Made by a program: the position numbers and the translations under genes
Notes under the pieces: model-generated
Seen by the model: only the letters and a program-made list of their open reading frames with translations
Database searches by the model: none
Told to the model about the DNA's origin: nothing
Assembly: GCF_040358985.1 (NCBI RefSeq)
Contig: NZ_CP132932.1
Location: forward strand, 2,790,001-2,854,000
Reading direction: 5' to 3'
From: Tunturibacter empetritectus
Lineage (GTDB): Bacteria; Acidobacteriota; Terriglobia; Terriglobales; Acidobacteriaceae
Length of the DNA stretch: 64,000 nt
Shown: positions 42,490 through 51,274 of the stretch, piece after piece
Position numbering within the stretch: the stretch's first letter is position 1
Layout of the letters: the number at the start of each line of letters is the position of its first letter

Positions 42490-43926
42490 TCAAAAAGCAA
42501 AATATACGAATGGCTTGACTACGTTGGAATTCAAATAAAACAACGAAAACAACATGCAGGCCGAAGTCGTTGCCGAATTGAGGAGTGTCGGTTTAAAACT
42601 GACTGACAGTTGGTCGGTGGATTTACCTAAAAACGCGGCTCCAATGCCTGCAGCCTGGGAGAGGGAAAAAACCACAAACATGACTCCTGTACCGACCCCC
42701 ACACCATTCATCTTATGGAGGTTCTCAACGCCAAAGATGTTCTGCAAACTGAATAAATGCGGCAGATAGCTGAATGCAGTCCATAAATTCGGTGAGCGAA
42801 AAAAAACAAAAGCAATGTCGAAGACTGCAAGAGTCATTAGCCAAGATGCCAATCCTGGGACTGCTGGCATCTTTTTTTTTCGCCAAAATTGGTTTACGGC
42901 CAAAGCCACGCCGTGGATAGCGCCGAAGATGACGAAGGTCCAATTGGATCCATGCCAAAGCCCCGCAATCGTCATCGCAACCATAGTAGCAATTGCAGAC
43001 GTGTAGAGTGTGACGCGTCCAAACGACCTCACAAGAGGAGTGTAGATGTAAGTGGTAATGAATGACGTAAGGGAGATATGCCAGCGCTGCCAATATTCAA
43101 TAATTGAGCTAGCTCTTAGGGGGGCATCGAAGTTGCGTGGTATCTCAATGCCAAAAAACAAGGCTGAAGCGATAGCCATGTCGGAATAACCGCTAAAGTC
43201 GAAGTAGATCTGTAATGCATATGCTGTTGCGAAGGCCCACGCCTCTATTGTGGATAGGCTTGAAATGTTGCTGAAGCCATAATCGGCGGCTTTCGCAAAG
43301 GCATCGGCAAGTACGACCTTCTTGATAAGACCCAGGGAGAAGAGGTATAGGGCACGAGCAAACAAATCGGCCGAAGGTCCAGCACGTTCATTCAGAATAG
43401 GAAATTGATGGATGATGCGTTTAGACCTGCTGATAGGACCTGATATGACATACGGAAAAAATGAAACGAAAGTGGCGTGGTCAAAGAGACTGCTGGGAGG
43501 GATCAACCCTTCGTAGCAATCAACTAAATACATGATTTGCGTGATGGTAAAAAAACTAATTCCGAGAGGAAAAGCGAAGTTTGGAATGCGGAGATGATCG
43601 ACGAGATAAGGAATGCTGCCAAAAAAGAAATTTAGATATTTGAAGACGCAAAGGAAACCGACATTGAGGATCAAACCAAGTTGAAGTATTCTTTTACGTC
43701 GAAGTCCAGCAGCTTGCCCGATCCATTGTGAAAGTTGCCAGTTTACCAGAATTGAGCCCAACAGATATGGCAAATAGGACGGTTTTGACCATGCGTAAAA
43801 ACAAATCGATGCCAGCAAAATACATGTTTGAGGGATTTTCGGAATCGAAAAGCGTTGAGCCAGGAGATAAAAGGCGAAACTTACCGGTAAAAAGAGGAGG
43901 ATGTATTGAAAAGAGCTAAAGTTCAT
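42490..43926 (-). CDS. MBOAT-family O-acyltransferase (AlgI/DltB-like)
   Basis: A 478-residue integral membrane acyltransferase with ten or more helices. Motifs include FNSFQYI-like opening (NFSSFQYILLFLPVSFAFYL), FPLGISFFTITQIMYLVDCY, SGYSDMAIASALFFGIEIPR, NFDAPLRASSIIEYWQRWHI with the WQRWHIS block, and the catalytic His regions GLWHGSNWTFVIFGAIHG. This is the AlgI/DltB pattern, which moves acyl groups across the membrane to polysaccharides. With the ACP and FkbH-like enzyme upstream and the SGNH protein downstream it makes a complete acyl-donor and transfer set. Confidence 0.9.
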   Translation of the reverse strand: MNFSSFQYILLFLPVSFAFYLLAQRFSIPKIPQTCILLASICFYAWSKPSYLPYLLGSILVNWQLSQWIGQAAGLRRKRILQLGLILNVGFLCVFKYLNFFFGSIPYLVDHLRIPNFAFPLGISFFTITQIMYLVDCYEGLIPPSSLFDHATFVSFFPYVISGPISRSKRIIHQFPILNERAGPSADLFARALYLFSLGLIKKVVLADAFAKAADYGFSNISSLSTIEAWAFATAYALQIYFDFSGYSDMAIASALFFGIEIPRNFDAPLRASSIIEYWQRWHISLTSFITTYIYTPLVRSFGRVTLYTSAIATMVAMTIAGLWHGSNWTFVIFGAIHGVALAVNQFWRKKKMPAVPGLASWLMTLAVFDIAFVFFRSPNLWTAFSYLPHLFSLQNIFGVENLHKMNGVGVGTGVMFVVFSLSQAAGIGAAFLGKSTDQLSVSFKPTLLNSATTSACMLFSLFYLNSNVVKPFVYFAF

Positions 43927-44003
43927 CGGAGTGCTCCTCTAGAGTCGGTGATAAGTGCTATCAAACGAGGTAATGATCCGTTCCAAATTAGTGGAAATCG
44001 ACA

Positions 44004-44246
44004 TTACTTTACGCGCATTTTGGCATCAATAAGGTCCAAGAGATCGCCGACGTTCTTAAGCTCTTCTAGCTCGCCGAGGGCGAACTTAATTTTATATCTC
44101 GTCTCGATCGCAGTAACAAGATCGATATGTGCTAAAGAGTCCCAGCCCTCCACGTTATAGGCACTTGACTCACGAGTAATAATGAGCGTGGGCGAATCAA
44201 AGACATCGCGAAAAATTTCTTGTACTTCGGGCAAACGATCATCCAT
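44004..44246 (-). CDS. Acyl carrier protein
   Basis: An 80-residue ACP. The phosphopantetheine Ser is Ser37 in EGWDSLAHIDLV, flanked by the usual acidic helices (DDRLPEVQEIFRDVFDS, ELEELKNVGDLLDLIDAK). The start at 44246 is the ATG giving MDDRLPE; it overlaps the stop of the FkbH-like gene by 8 bp, so they are translationally coupled. It most likely carries a glyceryl or similar acyl unit made by FkbH for the MBOAT enzyme. Confidence 0.9.
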   Translation of the reverse strand: MDDRLPEVQEIFRDVFDSPTLIITRESSAYNVEGWDSLAHIDLVTAIETRYKIKFALGELEELKNVGDLLDLIDAKMRVK

Positions 44247-46035
44247 TGATTGGCTCCAGAATCCTGATGTGGCGGCTGCGGACAGAGTAGTTTGTGATAC
44301 TAAGTGACCAAACGGAAGCGCCAGTGGTTTGGTCACTTGACACCATTGAAAAGCCGAGTTTTTGATAATGATCCTTAACCATGCCGTTTTTTGCGGTGGG
44401 CAAATAGTATCCAAAGATTATCTCGACACCGCGATTTCTGGCGCGCTCCACTAGACCATCTAGCATGCCGATTTCCATTTCGCGTTTGAGGACACGGCAA
44501 CTCATGAGCCAAAGATCCAGATGAAGCTCTCGCCCTCTAATCGTTCCGAGAACTACCGAGATCAAACCATTGTCGCCGAAGCGATCGATGAGTTTTCCGT
44601 AGATTCCAATGTGCTTGCCACTGCTGATTGTGGCTTCGACTTCCGCTAGCGTGTAGCGTCGTGTGGTTAAGTTAAATTGGTTCGATTTGTTCGTAAGCTG
44701 CGCAATACGTTCCATGTACGTGGAGTTGAATACGTCTATCTCTGCACACATCTCAAGCGAGTCAAGATATTCCCCGTAGTCAGCAAACTTACTCATAAGC
44801 GTTGAGCGCTGCATATTTTCTTGATACAGTTTTGCCCTAGTGAGATCTTCTTTTCCGAGCGATAGCTGTTCAAAATAACGGTGCGATTCGATAATAGTGG
44901 CATATCGAGTCACATCATTTCCGACGTTCGGGACTGCTATGCCTGGGATCTGGGCCTCAACGATAGCGCGTTCGGCAGGGTTATCGTCAACAAATACAAA
45001 ACTATCCACACCAAGCTGAAGCTCCTCAGCTATGCTGAAAATGTTTTCGTGCTTCGGCTCCCAGTTCGCTTTGAATGCGGAGAAGTGCTCCAACTTGAGA
45101 ACAGAGTCTGGATGCACGAATCCTTGCTTAGCAACCTCCTCATTGTTCTTGGAACACACCGCGAGTAAGATGCCGCGCTCACGCAAGGACAAGCAGTATT
45201 CCTGGAAGGCCGTGTAGGCCTCCGCGATCGGAGTCTCGCGTCCGAGTACGATCTTGTCGGGGCCATCGTCTCCAATGATACCGCCCCATAGGGTGTTATC
45301 TAAATCTAAAACAAGCACCTTGCGAGTACGCCCGTATGTGGCACGGATGAGTGCCGCGAGAGACGTCGCAATTGCAAAGCTGCCCTCGATCGTATTGGCT
45401 ATTTTGTACCGATACCATCGTTCCGGATCGGACCAGCGATCAAGTCCAATGCGAGCAGAAATGCTGCACAGATCTTGTAACGCAAGCGTTGGATTGGCAC
45501 GTGCTTCCAAAACAAAACGATGGTTCATCTCGTTAATGAAGCGTGTCGTTCCTCCGGCACTTGCAGCATCGAGATTTCCCAGAATTGCGTTCCCAGGCAG
45601 CTCGAAGTTGTTCTGTACAATCTGACAACCGACTATATTAGTGAGTGAGTCCCAAACGGCCTGGTAACGGACAATCTCACTTTCGACTAGCTCAGAGAAA
45701 TACTTTTCGGAACAGCTAACAGGCGGAAGTTTACGGATGTTTAAAGCACAAGTGTGAACGTAAACTAAATCTGGCTTAAAAGCTACGATAGTTTCCGGCT
45801 CTAACACCGCATCCTCATAGAATCTTCCATACTCTCCTTGATAAAAGATTGGTCGGAACCCGTTTTGCAACAATAAGATCTCCAACAGATCCGCGAGCTC
45901 ATTCGTAGTGGTTCCACTCAAAATGGCGATTCGTATCTCTTTAAGATCTGTGCAGGCGAGCAACTGCCGACGTAATTTCTTACGTTGAAAAATGATGCTC
46001 TCCAGTGCAAAATTGCAAAGGGCAGTTGGCTGCAT
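44239..46035 (-). CDS. FkbH-like HAD-IIIC phosphatase/acyltransferase
   Basis: A 598-residue enzyme. The middle HAD domain has the DxD motif VLVLDLDNTLWGGIIGDDGP (Asp244, Asp246) and SKNNEEVAKQGF, SFVFVDDNPAERAIVE. The N-terminal 220 residues are the FkbH-associated region, with an SGNH-like opening RIAILSGTTTNELADLLE. The C-terminal 150 residues look like a GNAT domain (ISVVLGTIRGRELHLDLWLM). FkbH homologues load a glyceryl group from bisphosphoglycerate on an ACP. The next gene is an ACP, in 8-bp overlap. It is the first gene of the four-gene cluster; what is transferred to the polysaccharide is unknown. Confidence 0.9.
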   Translation of the reverse strand: MQPTALCNFALESIIFQRKKLRRQLLACTDLKEIRIAILSGTTTNELADLLEILLLQNGFRPIFYQGEYGRFYEDAVLEPETIVAFKPDLVYVHTCALNIRKLPPVSCSEKYFSELVESEIVRYQAVWDSLTNIVGCQIVQNNFELPGNAILGNLDAASAGGTTRFINEMNHRFVLEARANPTLALQDLCSISARIGLDRWSDPERWYRYKIANTIEGSFAIATSLAALIRATYGRTRKVLVLDLDNTLWGGIIGDDGPDKIVLGRETPIAEAYTAFQEYCLSLRERGILLAVCSKNNEEVAKQGFVHPDSVLKLEHFSAFKANWEPKHENIFSIAEELQLGVDSFVFVDDNPAERAIVEAQIPGIAVPNVGNDVTRYATIIESHRYFEQLSLGKEDLTRAKLYQENMQRSTLMSKFADYGEYLDSLEMCAEIDVFNSTYMERIAQLTNKSNQFNLTTRRYTLAEVEATISSGKHIGIYGKLIDRFGDNGLISVVLGTIRGRELHLDLWLMSCRVLKREMEIGMLDGLVERARNRGVEIIFGYYLPTAKNGMVKDHYQKLGFSMVSSDQTTGASVWSLSITNYSVRSRHIRILEPING

Positions 46036-46748
46036 GTTTCACCTATTAAAGTGTCTAAAAGCTACCACAGCACCAAATAGCTTCAACCCGTAAAGAAGCG
46101 ATAATAAGAATAATTCCACATACGGATGGCAACGTATCGAAAGTAACCAATCTGGATGTATAGGGTACCCAGGCTTACTGCAGATCTAAACCCGTGCCTC
46201 TCTCTATGGAAGCGCAAAACGCGTTTCACCGAGAACTTAGCTCTGTCTAAGCGATCTGCCCTTGACTGGAAAGACCGTCATAGATCCCGCCAAGAGCAGA
46301 TCGTCAACGTTGCTGACAGGGGAAGATCAGTCGGCGTAGGAAGGTCTCGGAAGAGAAAAGCCAGATCCCGCTTATTGTTAAAATTTCGATGAGGCTTTCA
46401 GATTTGAGACATCACCTGCCAATCCAAAACGTTCGGTAGAGTACCTTCTAGTATCCAGAGCGCAAAGGACAGCTGAAGCAGATTCACGCCCATCCTGGCA
46501 GGCTTGGATACGTCTGATACCTGTCCAAGCTCATATGTAAACTGCAACTTACTCAGCCTGGGTTAGTTATATGATTCTATGAGCCTTTTGCGCATGCAAT
46601 CTCCTAAGCAGATTGGCCACGGCAATCCTTGGTGGACGCATGTGGAAAGCTAAAGCTCCTGTTTGAATGTGTTTGGGTCGAGTACAAACAAAATTTGTTT
46701 GGTGGAGTGTCGCAATAGCAGTTAGGCGAAGATAAAGCGAATCTACTA
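46036..46748. other. Intergenic region upstream of the FkbH cluster and the recA-like relic
   Basis: About 710 bp of AT-richer sequence. It must hold the promoter of the FkbH operon (minus strand, near 46036-46150). The only distinct motif I see is the palindrome at 46685-46701. A 78-codon plus-strand frame at 46156-46392 has no support. Confidence 0.4.
46685..46701. promoter_or_regulatory. Palindrome upstream of the recA/imuA-like relic (possible LexA-type operator)
   Basis: CAAACAAA-A-TTTGTTTG is a perfect 17-bp inverted repeat ending 47 bp before the relic's ATG. RecA and imuA genes are usually under LexA-type control, and such repressors bind AT-rich dyads. The assignment is inferred from position. 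Confidence 0.45.
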
Positions 46749-47120
46749 ATGGCTACCGATCGTGCAGTCCGTTTTCAGATCGAAACAAAGTTGGCTCAGC
46801 GTGTACCTGCTGTCCTGACATTTAAGATCAAGCATGCCCCCAGGGCTTTCGCCAGCGGTATGACTACAGTAGATGAGATCGTAGGCGGCGGAATTCCGCG
46901 TGGCTGCATCACCGAGGTCGGCGAAGCAGCTCGCCCAGGAAAACTTCCTTTGCTCTATCGGCTCTCGCTTCTATTACGCGACTCGGCAACTCCTGTGCGT
47001 GGGTGGATGGAATGATGCACTCTCCCCGGAAAGCCGCCGCAACGGCGGGCTATGGAGCTGAGGCGTTTGCTCTGGCTCCGTGTGTTTGCCGATCGTGGAA
47101 AGAAAGTGGCAGATAAGGTA
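46749..47120 (+). pseudogene. Relic of a RecA/ImuA-like gene
   Basis: The first 55 codons read MATDRAVRFQIETKLAQRVP ... FASGMTTVDEIVGGGIPRGC ITEV, the N-terminal pattern of short RecA-like/ImuA proteins, in which the P-loop GPxSSGK(T) should come next. The frame continues instead to GEAARPGKLPL and stops at 47015. In other frames, WNDALSPESRRNGGL and MELRRLLWLRVC fit the following DxxDAxDPxSAxxxG and LxRLLWVR blocks of that family. The gene is therefore broken by several indels and truncated around 47120. Confidence 0.68.
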
Positions 47121-47429
47121 TTGCTTCACCACAGTTATTTACCGATGAATCTACCCGGGTCAATAGACGGTGGGCCTTGATTGGAAAAGACACCACCTCG
47201 TCTTAGGTCTGATTTCCAACGCAGCCCAAAAGGCAAACACAGGAGCAAGACAAAAACAGAAAATAAAGTCAGGTATTTGGCGCATTCATTCTCCATTGAT
47301 GCAGCGCTCATCGTAAGAGCGACTTCATCGCGCTTAGATTTAGAAGACGTGCCGTGAATTTCGCTGTGCATCGGCGACCGTTCTCCTGCGAACGAAGGAA
47401 CGGCTTCGCCGGGCATAAAATAATCGCGG

Positions 47430-48115
47430 TTACGATTTTGGACCTTGCATTAAAGCAAAGTGGCCGCCTTGGTCGTTTGTGGCCTGCAAAATGCGTGAGC
47501 CTCCGGGTACGTCCATGGGAGGCAGAATACTTTACCGCCGGCGTCAATCACACGTTTCTGCGCGGCCTCGATGTCGTCGACGGTGAAGTAGAACTGCCAA
47601 TGCGGCGGAATACCTTCGGGCATGCCGGGACCTTTACGATTCATCATTCCGCCGGTATAGAGGGGCTTGTCGGTCCGGAAGGTTTGATAGGTACCCATGG
47701 CGCCCATGTCGTGCGCAAAGTCCTTCTGCCAGCCGTAATGCCTGAAGTAATAATCGAAGGCTTTTGATGCGTCATCGGTGAGCAGTTCGTGTCAGCCCAC
47801 GTTGCCCGCTGCCATTTGATCGAGACGTGGTGGAGCATCTTGCTTTCCGGGTTCGAAGAGCAGGTGTTTCACCTTTTGCGGGTCCAGCACGACGGCGAAA
47901 CGGCCGACACTAGGGATATCCTGGGCGGGTTTTACGATAGTTCCGCCATCGACTGTTACAGTCTTCAGTTCTTCATCGAGTTTTGCGGTGTGAATATGGC
48001 CCATCCACTCAGGTGGTAGCTCAGGCGCACCGGCGCCAGCCCAGGTCATCATGCCGCCGACGTCTTTGCCGCCTTTGCCAAAGAAGCTGAAGTAGTTCGC
48101 CCGATGCAGGTATTT
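47430..48115 (-). pseudogene. Frameshifted two-domain VOC/glyoxalase-like gene
   Basis: On the minus strand one can read, in changing frames, LHRANYFSFFGKGGKDVGG, GAGAPELPPEWMGHIHTAKL, PPRLDQMAAGNVGWHELLTD, HDMGAMGTYQTFRTDKPLYT, PHWQFYFTVDDIEAAQKRVI and lastly ILPPMDVPGGSRILQATNDQ with GGHFALMQGPK before the stop at 47430. These are the successive blocks of a two-VOC-domain (glyoxalase/bleomycin-resistance-like) protein. At least two indels (near 47785 and 47540) break it, and the N terminus is missing beyond about 48115. The family usually binds a metal and small substrates. Confidence 0.8.
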
Positions 48116-48249
48116 CTATCAAGCCTCCAGCAGATCCACGATCGGTTTCAACTTGACGAAGGCTGGGATTGTCGTGGCTCGAAACGAGTGAAGCAAAAAC
48201 GCTCAACGCGATGGTGAGCAGGTGGTCAAGCAGCTTAGCTTTCAGCAAG

Positions 48250-49272
48250 TCAGGTGTAATTGAGCGAGCAAACACACCTCTGACATGTGGGGTTTTGGGC
48301 GATGTCTAATGTACGCCTGAATTGCTGCGCCTCTTCAGAATTGATGGCGTCTTCTAATGAGCCCCTCTCAACTGTGCCAATCTTACGATGAAAAAAGCAA
48401 GGCCTAATAGACCCGTCGACCTCCATTACCGCGGAAACCCAGGGTGCATTGCAGACAGGCGACTCTGGCGTCAGCTCGCCCAGATGCTCGCGAAATCGGC
48501 GCACGATATGTCGTAGCTTCTCGGGAGGCTCTACGATGTAGCGTTGAGCGATTTCGTCGCGGAATTGTTCGAGCAGCAATTCAATCTCGACTTCAAGGCC
48601 CGCTATTTCTGACCGTGTCAGCGCAACCTCGCTCTGCCGTTCGCCGGGCCAAATGAGGTCTCGGTTGAATGCGTGCGACGATACGTCAGTCGCCAGAAAA
48701 GAGATGGAATCAAAGCCCAGCCGCTTCGCCGCGGCTACCGTCTCCCGCAAAAAAAGAAAGTTGGCACGCTGCACGGTGCTGCGGGCTTGGATCGGCATAC
48801 CGGGCCGATGGCACCGAATTGCTGCTATGCCCGCCCGAATCAGATCAAATCCTCGAGTGACCCGCCTAATGCCGTCATGGACCACTTCTGGGCCGTCAAG
48901 CGAAATGATGATTTCATCCACGGACCTTGCTACGATATTCGCTCGTTTCTCAAGCAACAGTCCGGTAGTTAGAAGAGTAACTCGGACCTCGCAGCTCTTG
49001 AGGAAGCTACATAGTGCTTCAAAGTTCGAGTGAAGCAGGGGCTCGCCGCCAGTCAGTACGACCTGCTGTACCTCCAAAGCCATAATGGAGTCACGGTGGT
49101 GCTTGAAGCTTGCAAGGTCGAGCCCCAAGCCAGGCGGCCTTTTCCAAATATCGCACATAAGACAGCGGCAGTTGCAGTTCTCATGCAGGTTCAGCAATAA
49201 AATTGGAAGCGATGTGAGCTTATGCGGCAACGTGTGAGAAAGTTGCGTCTTTGCTTCCAATTCAACTGACAT
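48250..49272 (-). CDS. Radical SAM enzyme with SPASM-like C terminus
   Basis: A 340-residue radical S-adenosylmethionine enzyme. The cluster motif is NCNCRCLMCDIW (CxxxCxxC). The next strand is VVLTGGEPLLHSNF, the GGEP SAM-amine motif. The barrel continues with SVDEIIISLDGPEVVHDGIR. The C-terminal part has CNAPWVSAVMEVDGSIRPCF, then CQRCVC, resembling SPASM/twitch auxiliary-cluster ligands. I start at the ATG at 49272 with an AGGAGA ribosome site; the frame is open 62 codons further upstream, which overlaps the neighbour. It is the last gene of the eight-gene operon, 49 bp after the fusion gene. The substrate is unknown. Confidence 0.88.
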   Translation of the reverse strand: MSVELEAKTQLSHTLPHKLTSLPILLLNLHENCNCRCLMCDIWKRPPGLGLDLASFKHHRDSIMALEVQQVVLTGGEPLLHSNFEALCSFLKSCEVRVTLLTTGLLLEKRANIVARSVDEIIISLDGPEVVHDGIRRVTRGFDLIRAGIAAIRCHRPGMPIQARSTVQRANFLFLRETVAAAKRLGFDSISFLATDVSSHAFNRDLIWPGERQSEVALTRSEIAGLEVEIELLLEQFRDEIAQRYIVEPPEKLRHIVRRFREHLGELTPESPVCNAPWVSAVMEVDGSIRPCFFHRKIGTVERGSLEDAINSEEAQQFRRTLDIAQNPTCQRCVCSLNYT

Positions 49273-49321
49273 GGCATCTCCTGCGACAAAGTTATGTATG
49301 GTAGTGGGTTCGTTGACATGG

Positions 49322-51274
49322 CTATGCCTGCATTCTGGAAACGTGGAGACCGCCGACACGAACGTTACCATCACCCAGAACATTCTCCGTTGCATCGAGT
49401 AGCGATGTGGCTGGAGCGCGCAACCAACGGACTTCCTTCTCAACCATAAGCGGGACAAGTGTTCGCCTCATCTGTACTGTGAGCCTGTCGAAGATTTCAG
49501 ATGAAGCAAGGTGTACCAAGCCGCCTACAATCACCAACTCCACATCCCGCCAACTCAACTCACTTAAGATATGTGCTGGGCTTCCAACTCGCTGAGTTAC
49601 AGCAATAAGGTCGGCTACGGCACCTCCGCGTAGTGAACCCTCACCACCATGCAGCCGTAAAAGCTGTGCTGCTTCCTCAGTAACCATTGAGAAGAGTCTG
49701 TCATCGTTAAGGTCGCAGGCCCACCTAGCAAAACGAATCTCATCTAGAAGATCACCGTTTGAAGTCAACGGTGAGTCGCTTCCAAGTCCAAGCCTCTTGA
49801 TGGAATGTAATAGTTCACGTGTGAGAGTCTTTTCGAAGAGAAAGCTGTTTGAAGAAGGGCAAATTACCAAGGCAGAGCGGCGCTCGTTCAGGAGAGCCGC
49901 GCCTTTGGCATCCAGTGATAATCCATGTATAAGGACGGTACGCTCTTCAATCGCGCCAACTGCATCGAGTGTGTATAACTCTTTAGCTGCAACATGATCA
50001 ACACCTTCGCACGCATGGATGAGAAAGGGAGCATTGGCGGGAGTACCCTCTAGGGCAGACCGGATATCTTTTGCGAATGCCAGCGAGTGGTCCCATCCGT
50101 AGTTCGTGATCACCCGAATGGGAAAGTCCCTCATCATCAGCACCGGATCGACCGGGTTGTGCTGACATACGGTGGTGACTCCGCACAGCAGGTTGCGGAT
50201 GCTACCCCACCACAGGCGAACGTCTTTCGGAACTCTTTTGTGAAGCGCAATCTTTTCGGCTTCCTTGACTTGAATATCCAGCGCCCACTCAGTTGCGTTC
50301 TCGTATGGAGGAGAGCCCAACCGGGGAAAGAGCGCGAACTCAAGATGATCGTGTGCATTCACCAGTCCCGGAAAGACGAGATATCCAGTCAGGTCAATTT
50401 GATTCACTCTGTTTTTTAATCTATTGGCTGACCGTGCAGTTTCTGTCGCAATTGAAGCGATTAGTCCGCTGTCCACGGTGATAGAGGCTGCAAGACTCTC
50501 ATGTGCGCCTAAAACGCATTGCGCTCCTCGCAGATGAAGACCTTCAGACTCCCTAATTGCGGGTGAAGACACGGACATCCTGCGAAAATGAAGCAAGCAG
50601 ATTGCAGGCTTTCCAGCCGCTTGCTGCCACGCTGTCTCTTTACCTGCCGCCATGAACAATTCATGTTCACTCTCGTCGAATGGCGGTTCGAGGCATACGA
50701 CAATCGCGAAACCATGAGCGACGAACGTGCTGATCAGATCGATCAGAGGCCGAGTATGCACTTTGAGTCTATATGTCTGGACGGGAGTATCAAAGCCACG
50801 TTTCCAGCCAAGTGTAGCTGCGGTGCCCGGATGCATGTCCGACAGAAATAAATCTCCACCAGGACGGATCACCCGCGCTAATTCGGACGCACATAGCTCT
50901 AGGTCTTCCACATAACTCAGCACGAACGAGGCGAGTACCAGATCTTTGCTGCCGGATGCAATCGGGATAAGAGGAAGTGCGGCGTGGATTAGCTCCGCAC
51001 CTGAAAGCTCTTTGCGAGCGGCTATCTCAATCATCTCGCTAGAACTATCCAGACCGTGCAATGTGGCTGGTCCGCCGTGCACGAAGCGCGACAGCCATCT
51101 TCCACTGCCGCAGCCCACATCTAAGACATCGCGGTCTTTCGTGTGCGGCAGAAGATGAGCGAAATAACGTTCCTCAAGCGCAAGCAGCGGATTCGGCTGC
51201 TCGTCATATACTTTCGCCCAAGCTGCGAAGGCATGCTCGTTTTCCGTCTTTGTTTCAAACTCAGCGGCCCTCAC
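49322..51274 (-). CDS. Methyltransferase-amidohydrolase fusion
   Basis: A 650-residue bifunctional protein. Residues 1-230 are a class I SAM methyltransferase (VLDVGCGSGRWLSRFVHGGP, then LASFVLSYVEDLELCASELA and IRPGGDLFLSDMHPGTA). Residues about 240-650 are a cyclic amidohydrolase/deaminase (metal motif GLVNAHDHLEF, the His in FLIHACEG, LIHGLSLDAKGAAL, and the Asp in GLGSDSPLTS). It resembles the SAH/cytosine/aminofutalosine deaminase group. It overlaps the upstream radical SAM gene by 4 bp. One chain that both methylates and deaminates or hydrolyses is unusual, and points to sequential steps on the same intermediate. Confidence 0.9.
   Translation of the reverse strand: MRAAEFETKTENEHAFAAWAKVYDEQPNPLLALEERYFAHLLPHTKDRDVLDVGCGSGRWLSRFVHGGPATLHGLDSSSEMIEIAARKELSGAELIHAALPLIPIASGSKDLVLASFVLSYVEDLELCASELARVIRPGGDLFLSDMHPGTAATLGWKRGFDTPVQTYRLKVHTRPLIDLISTFVAHGFAIVVCLEPPFDESEHELFMAAGKETAWQQAAGKPAICLLHFRRMSVSSPAIRESEGLHLRGAQCVLGAHESLAASITVDSGLIASIATETARSANRLKNRVNQIDLTGYLVFPGLVNAHDHLEFALFPRLGSPPYENATEWALDIQVKEAEKIALHKRVPKDVRLWWGSIRNLLCGVTTVCQHNPVDPVLMMRDFPIRVITNYGWDHSLAFAKDIRSALEGTPANAPFLIHACEGVDHVAAKELYTLDAVGAIEERTVLIHGLSLDAKGAALLNERRSALVICPSSNSFLFEKTLTRELLHSIKRLGLGSDSPLTSNGDLLDEIRFARWACDLNDDRLFSMVTEEAAQLLRLHGGEGSLRGGAVADLIAVTQRVGSPAHILSELSWRDVELVIVGGLVHLASSEIFDRLTVQMRRTLVPLMVEKEVRWLRAPATSLLDATENVLGDGNVRVGGLHVSRMQA

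Noticed and set aside
46156..46392. 78-codon plus-strand frame
   Set aside because: Basic, Arg/Lys/Ser-rich translation with no ribosome site or match.
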